Source: Panicum virgatum (taxonomy: Eukaryota; Streptophyta; Magnoliopsida; Poales; Poaceae). Taken from it: a stretch of DNA of 64,000 nucleotides. The position numbers and the translations under genes were made by a program. The notes under the pieces were generated by a model, which was not told where the DNA came from, searched no databases, and worked only from the letters and a program-made list of their open reading frames with translations. The stretch spans positions 31,364,586-31,428,585 of the forward strand of contig NC_053140.1 of NCBI RefSeq assembly GCF_016808335.1, given 5' to 3'. Shown one piece after another: positions 58,421 to 64,000 of the stretch; positions within the stretch are counted from its first letter, which is position 1; the number at the start of each line of letters is the position of its first letter.

Positions 58421-59413
58421 TACTAGCTACAATTGCAGCCGGTACTAATGCAATGGCCGGCCCCCAAGAGGGAGATATTGGTACTGGGTGGTGGCACGGT
58501 TCGGTACTAATGCTCAGTTATTAGTACCGGCCTACCGGGTGCAGCCATAATCTGGTACCAATAGTCGTCAGGGAGTTAGTACTACAACAGATATTAGTAC
58601 CGTGTCATGCCACGACTCGGTACTAATAATTAAGCATTATACCGGCTTGGGTCGTGGGTACTAATGCCTTTGTCTATACCAGACCGCCCCTCCCCGAGAT
58701 GGCTACCGAGTGAGGGGAGAGGAGGAAAATTTTTACAGTTTTTTTAAGATAGGTTAGCAATTTTCTCCATAAGTTAGCTATAGATGTAGTCAGCAGCTGA
58801 TTTAGTGTATTTTTTTTACATATAGTTAACCGGTAATTAGTTTATTATTATAATAATAATTCTTGCACTGCAATAATTAAATACTTTTAGATGTAGTTAG
58901 CATGTGATTGTGTTTATAATTGTTATACATGTGATAATTAATTTTTTATATGTAGTCGGCCTATAATTTATTTTATTATTTTTATAATTATTATAACACA
59001 TATGATAATTAAAATTTTTAGATGCAGTTAGCATGTGATTTAGTTTTTATTATTATAATAATTTTTGCACATGTAATAATTTAATTTTTTTAGATGTAGT
59101 TAGTTGGCAATTTAGTTTATAATCGCTATAATAATTGTTATACATGATTGATCGTGATATTTATTTATTTTTATATATTACTCTAGCTCGATTGTGACTA
59201 ATGCACGTATAGTATAATATAGCTCAAGTACGCATAACAATTCTGCAACAATAAACAACAATAAATAAATAAAATAAAACTAAATTTGGAGAAAGAAAAG
59301 GGAAGAAGCCGTTTAATACAGGCGGGAAAGACTGGCCGGTATTAAAGTGGTCGCCAGCTTGCGTTACAGCCGGTACTAACAATAGGCTTTAGTACTGAGT
59401 TAAATATCTAGTG
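58421..59413. mobile_element. Non-autonomous CACTA (En/Spm-type) derivative
   Basis: The right end on the minus strand starts CACTAGATATTT; the left end is the eroded TACTAGCTAC. Subterminal regions repeat GGTACTAAT/ATTAGTACC and GCCGGTACTAA words, typical of grass CACTA elements. There is no transposase, and the 3-bp flanks do not match. Confidence 0.7.
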
Positions 59414-60337
59414 TTGCAAGTTTCGGTCTCGTAGTACTGATTAAAGGGGGTATCCAGTTACATGGGATCAGATCCATGCGTCACGGACTCAAATTCGAAG
59501 GAACTGTTAGAAGCTATTTCTCTCGTCACAAACACGCGTCTTTTTCATCAAGCCTTTTTTAATGATGCTAACGGTAACAAACGTTTAAACTAGGTGTAAA
59601 AATGCCAATGGCTCAAAGTGTAAACAAATGGATAAGCCTAAGTCTGGGGACACAAATGCAAGTGCCACTAGCTTTGTGGATGACTCCAAACGAAGTGGAA
59701 AAAGCTGGAGACCACGAAACGGAAATCACTTCAACATTCTTTTGAAAATAAGGTGCCCCCTTTGACGAAACGCAACCGAGGAGTCGTCTTGATGTGATTG
59801 TGAACTCGTGACGCTAGGCAATGCATTCTTTTCAACAACACAATGAATTCCGTCGCGTTTCACTCGATTTGATTTTTCTTACCGCGCGCAAAACGCTTTC
59901 GCCCACCAGAAATATTAATCGATGTATCTCTCCCGATTCAATTCCCTGCTTTTTCCTCGCCAAAAAAATAAAATTCCCTTCTTTTTTGTTTTTTCAAAAA
60001 GAAGCGGGCCGTACCAACGCACCTGCTCCACGAAAGGCGAAACACCCCTCCGCCCTCGGATTTTGCTCCAAAAGCCAACTCCCACTCCACTAGCACAAAA
60101 CTTCAACCAGCTGCCACTGCTTGCCTGCCTGCCCACAGAAATTGTAAATTCCCCATTCAAAAAGGAGGCTTCTCCGCTTCACACGCAGGCTTTGCTCTGC
60201 CCGAAATCTCTCGCTCCCATCAATGGCGTCGTCGACCGCCTGAGCAGCTCGGTCCCCAGCTCCGTCGGCGGCGGCGCGACACTCCGCACCGGGCTCGCGA
60301 CTCTTCGCCGCACGGAGGAGGAAGGGAGGCCGCGGAG
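59414..60337 (+). promoter_or_regulatory. CIPK8 promoter and 5' UTR
   Basis: Bases from 59772 are duplicated at 27055-28653. The 5' UTR probably covers the pyrimidine- and GC-rich part from about 60090. A small upstream ATG at 60222 opens a frame (ATGGCGTCGTCGACC) that ends at TGA 60240-60242, seven codons including the stop, so it may act as a short upstream ORF. No clear TATA element. Confidence 0.5.
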
Positions 60338-63300
60338 ATGGTGGGGGGAGGCGGCGGCGGCGGCGGCGGGGCGCTGCGGCGGGTGGGCAAGTACGAGGTC
60401 GGCCGGACCATCGGGGAGGGCACCTTCGCCAAGGTCAAGTTCGCGCAGAACACCGAGACCGGGGAGAGCGTCGCCATGAAGGTGCTCGACCGCTCCTCCA
60501 TCCTCAAGCACAGGATGGCCGAACAGGTGACCCGCTCGAGCTCCTCCCTTCGGTTCTACTCCCTCTCGTGCACGTGCTAGGGTCCGCTGGTCGGATTATT
60601 CGGTTCCCATCACTAGCCTTATCCAGTTGATTGGGGGTTGGTCGAGGATTGGGAGCTCCTGCTCTTGATTCCCCAAAATAGATAATGTTGTCGGGATGGC
60701 TCGGCATTCCGTTGCTCCGTGATTCCGCGCTCGGTAGGTTCGTGTTGTGGATTTGGTTTGCGTTTAAGACGACCAATCCGTTTTTCTTCTGTATCAAAGG
60801 ATAATAGCTCAATGGATCGAGTTATTGCTAGTTTGATCCTTCCCGTGTCGTTTAAGTGGACGAATTTCTCCTCGCTTTCAAAGGATGTGCATCCAATCTT
60901 CGTTAACTGTTTCTGCCATGGCTTCTTCTTTCATTCAATAAATAAATAAATTTCTGTGCCAAGTTTAATGATGTGGATTGCAATATTTTCTAAACAGGTA
61001 ATAGCTGTACTAGCTTTGTGGTGTTCAGCTGCACAAGCTAGCTGAAATGATACATGTCCTTGCGTGACTAACCTGCGTACACATAATCCTTTTATGCAGA
61101 TTAAGAGGGAGATATCTATAATGAAGCTTGTCAGGCATCCCAATGTTGTTAGGCTACACGAGGTACACTTATCTTTCTCTTCCTATAAACCACTGTTTAA
61201 CTTCTTTCTCACCACTTGTCGTCTTTAAAGTACCCTTGCTGTCCGTTCTGTTATGTTCAGGTTCTGGCAAGCCGGAAGAAGATATTTATAATCCTGGAGT
61301 TCATCACTGGCGGCGAACTATTTGATAAAATTGTAAGACTGCTGTTGTTATTGATAACTGTCTTTTTCACTCTTTGACTTTTCGATATGACCTATGCAAA
61401 ATAAGTATGATCCATATGTTTGCTGTTTAGATTATATGCCTGTCACATTCCTTCTTGGATGTTCGATCAGTCACTTGTGCTTTCTCTGTAAGAGGAGTAC
61501 ATATCTTGGACATGGGAAAAAACATCAAGATGACATGCATTTCCCTTAATAATCTTTGTTTTTTTAATTTATAATTGCAGAAAAGAACATGTCATTATAG
61601 TTTACTATTTCCATCGCTTCTGGATGGTATTTATGGATTCAATTCTAATTCCATTTGAATGTGTTACCCATACCCTTACATGTTTGTAGTAATCTAAGGA
61701 GTTCGATTTGTATGCACACTTTCTGTATGTACTTTAATCTTACTTAGGTTCAGGTTGAACAATATATTTACAAGAAACAGAAATCTAATGATACTGTGAA
61801 ACATACCGTTTCCAGATTCGTCATGGGAGACTTAATGAAGCAGATGCACGCAGACACTTCCAGCAGCTTATTGATGGTGTCGATTTTTGTCACAACAAAG
61901 GAGTCTACCATCGAGATTTGAAGGTGATCATTCAATTGGAAAAATGATTAAGTCTTCATTTTGCTAATTCATGGACTTGTTAATCTCATTTTGCACACAT
62001 GCAGCCCGAAAATCTCCTCCTTGATTCCCAGGGCAATCTTAAAATTTCAGACTTTGGACTGAGTGCATGGCCTGCCCAGGTGTATATCTTTCTGAAGCTT
62101 TATCATACTTCACTTTTTGATCTCTTCTTAAGCTGCTTTTTGGTCAACTGCAGGGATCTTCCCTCCTACGTACGACATGTGGAACACCGAATTATGTTGC
62201 CCCAGAGGTACATTATCTGAATTATACAATGAGTTCTTTTAACAATTGCTAAACATACCCTTGCAACGAAGTGGTGGCTTTGAGATATAACTTCTCCGTA
62301 TTAGATGTTTGTAGCTCTCATGTGTGGATACCGAATGCTAATAGAGTGAACAGTGAAGAACCTTCATTATGCCTTTCATTACACACACAAAAAAAGAAAA
62401 AGAAAAAAAACTATGGCACTTGAATACTCAAACATTTAAGAACCATGCATGATGAAATTCCATTCTGCTTTGTAACATGTCATGATAGTTTTATTTCAAT
62501 CATATCACCTGCAAGTACGGAGTGCAAGTGACGATTCACTGAAATAACAAAAGCCATACCTGTATCTATATACTGAACTAACCAAATAAAGGAGAGCATG
62601 AGAATTTCTATTCCGCTGGCGATTTCTGTGTAGAACTTGTACCTTTGCTCAACTGTACATGTCTTTGCACCAAACTTGACTCTTTCAATTACGAATAACT
62701 AATTACTATTTATCCTTTTCATGATAAACTCAGCTTCCTATACATGACAAACATTCCCTTGTGTATTTACTGTGCCAACATGTTCATTTCATCTACTGGA
62801 CCAGGTTCTCAGTCATAAAGGATATAATGGAGCACTTGCTGATACATGGTCATGTGGAGTTATTTTATATGTACTGTTAGCAGGTTATCTTCCATTCGAT
62901 GAAGTAGACTTGACTACCCTTTATGGAAAGGTTTGCCCCAAATCAACACCTCTCTTGAGATGAAATACATATGGATAATGGATTAGGAACTGCAAACAGG
63001 AATTATATACATTCTTTTTGTTAACACTGCATGGAATCTTTATATGTCAAATCTAACCCAGACCATTACTGTTCACGGCGTGAACACTACTTTCTACCCA
63101 TAACATTTTCTCAGTATGCACTGATCTGCATAGACTTTCACAGTGAGTTTGAGCAGACTGGGTGGTACTAGTTTATGAAAAACACCCCTGAGATTACCAA
63201 ATTAGTGCATATTGAATTGAGTAGTCTAACCTGTGACATGCTTGGATGTGAAATGTAACATAATACCAACTTTTCCACCACCACACAGTCACTATATAAA

Positions 63301-63752
63301 TAAATAGACTAAGTAAATGGTAAATGAGCTTAAATACCTACTAATCTAACATTGTTTTTACATGTACTACTTATTAAAAAAAAAGAGACAGGGAGGTAAA
63401 GAAGTACAACTACAGCTTGGCATGTTTAGATTCAAAGGAAATAAACATTGGCTCTTTAGAAGAGATGCTTTTATAAGAGTATTTGTTGCCTTTTGAAGCT
63501 GAACTGTATATTGCTATTTTTTACTTTCATCCTTTGTAGTTTGTATTCAGTTTCCTTCCAAATATATATTTCAGTCTTGGTTTTAACAAGAAATTTCTTA
63601 GGTAACTGGCAGTTCTGTGGAATGGAATTCCTATATCTTACTGTTTTCTTTTCTTAATACAGATTGAGAGTGCAGAATATTCATTCCCACCCTGGTTTAC
63701 AGGTGGTGCAAAGTCACTGATTCGTAGAATTCTTGATCCAAATCCAGATACA
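60338..63752 (+). CDS. CIPK8: CBL-interacting protein kinase 8, kinase domain (exons 1-8; 3' part outside window)
   Basis: Exons: 60338..60526, 61100..61162, 61261..61332, 61816..61923, 62005..62079, 62154..62207, 62805..62930 and 63663..63752, all phase 0 with GT-AG introns, giving 259 residues so far. After a glycine-rich start, [20 protein letters not shown] is the ATP loop and [10 protein letters not shown] carries the catalytic lysine. HRDLKPENLL is split between exons 4 and 5. [20 protein letters not shown] to APE is the activation loop, with the threonines usually phosphorylated. The match to the SnRK3/CIPK group, and within it CIPK8 ([26 protein letters not shown]), is strong. CIPK8 is activated by CBL calcium sensors through a NAF motif that lies beyond the edge, and has been linked to nitrate and salt signalling. 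It belongs to the intron-rich CIPK clade, in agreement with the exon pattern. Confidence 0.95.
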
Positions 63753-64000
63753 GTAAGTTGAGCTTGACAATTATTTAGATGGAAGAAACTTGCTAAGACT
63801 GCAGTGCTTTAATATGTTAAAGGCTATGTTGTTGTTGTTGTATGTTAAAGTTGTAATTTTTGACATGTTAGCACCGTGGCATAAGGTTTGCTCGAGTAAA
63901 TGTGCAACTACAGTTTGGTATGTTGCCAATTTTATTCAAATCAGACATTTATAGGAGTTCACATCATTAAAGATACATATTTATATACTCCATTTATAGA
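63753..64000 (+). other. CIPK8 intron 8, running off the window
   Basis: It begins with the donor GTAAGTTG at 63753. No acceptor is seen before the window ends. Confidence 0.75.

Overview
The window is nuclear DNA from a grass (Poaceae), most likely a panicoid. The evidence is intron-rich plant genes with GT-AG junctions, dense grass-type MITEs (Tourist-like, Stowaway, Mutator and hAT foldbacks), Ty1/copia retrotransposons primed by initiator tRNA-Met, a tRNA-derived SINE and a scrap of plastid DNA. No bacterial, viral or organellar replicon features are present.

Four host genes can be reconstructed. (1) At 2-1019 (+) is the 3' end of a UFD1-family gene with C-terminal zinc fingers (PRLI-interacting factor K type). 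(2) At 7485-21019 (-) is a complete OSCA1-type osmosensitive cation channel gene. Its 11 coding exons join in frame to 768 residues although its introns hold a 4.9 kb copia element, a SINE, a Stowaway MITE, a LINE tail and a 77-bp exon-crossing duplication. (3) At 51891-54269 (-) is a complete four-exon gene for a 438-residue membrane-anchored protein with a methyltransferase-like motif. (4) At 60338-63752 (+) are the first eight exons of CIPK8, a CBL-interacting protein kinase, which runs off the right edge. OSCA1 and CIPK8 both belong to calcium and osmotic signalling; their proximity may simply be conserved grass gene order, since I recall both rice orthologues lying close together on chromosome 1 (from memory, unverified).

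Layout: 2.0-7.1 kb, copia element A lying between two convergent genes; 7.5-23 kb, OSCA1 and its leader; 23.9-24.5 kb, plastid-derived mosaic; 25.0-26.8 kb, a MITE split by a solo LTR; 27.1-28.7 kb, a near-identical duplicate of the CIPK8 promoter, 5' UTR and first codons, itself split by a hAT element; 29.5-31.9 kb, a hAT element carrying transposase remnants and a captured Rab GTPase exon; 32-50 kb, a transposon-rich desert with at least fifteen bounded small DNA elements, several holding GC-rich captured-looking DNA; 51.9-54.3 kb, the methyltransferase-like gene; 55-59.4 kb, a Pack-MULE, MITEs and a CACTA derivative; 59.4-64 kb, CIPK8.

I found no unknown multi-gene system. The most notable items are the decoy CIPK8 5' end 32.7 kb upstream of the real gene, the Rab exon inside a hAT transposon, the tandem duplication that creates a second acceptor in OSCA1, and the finding that all in-frame stops I located in copia coding frames are TAG at glutamine positions.
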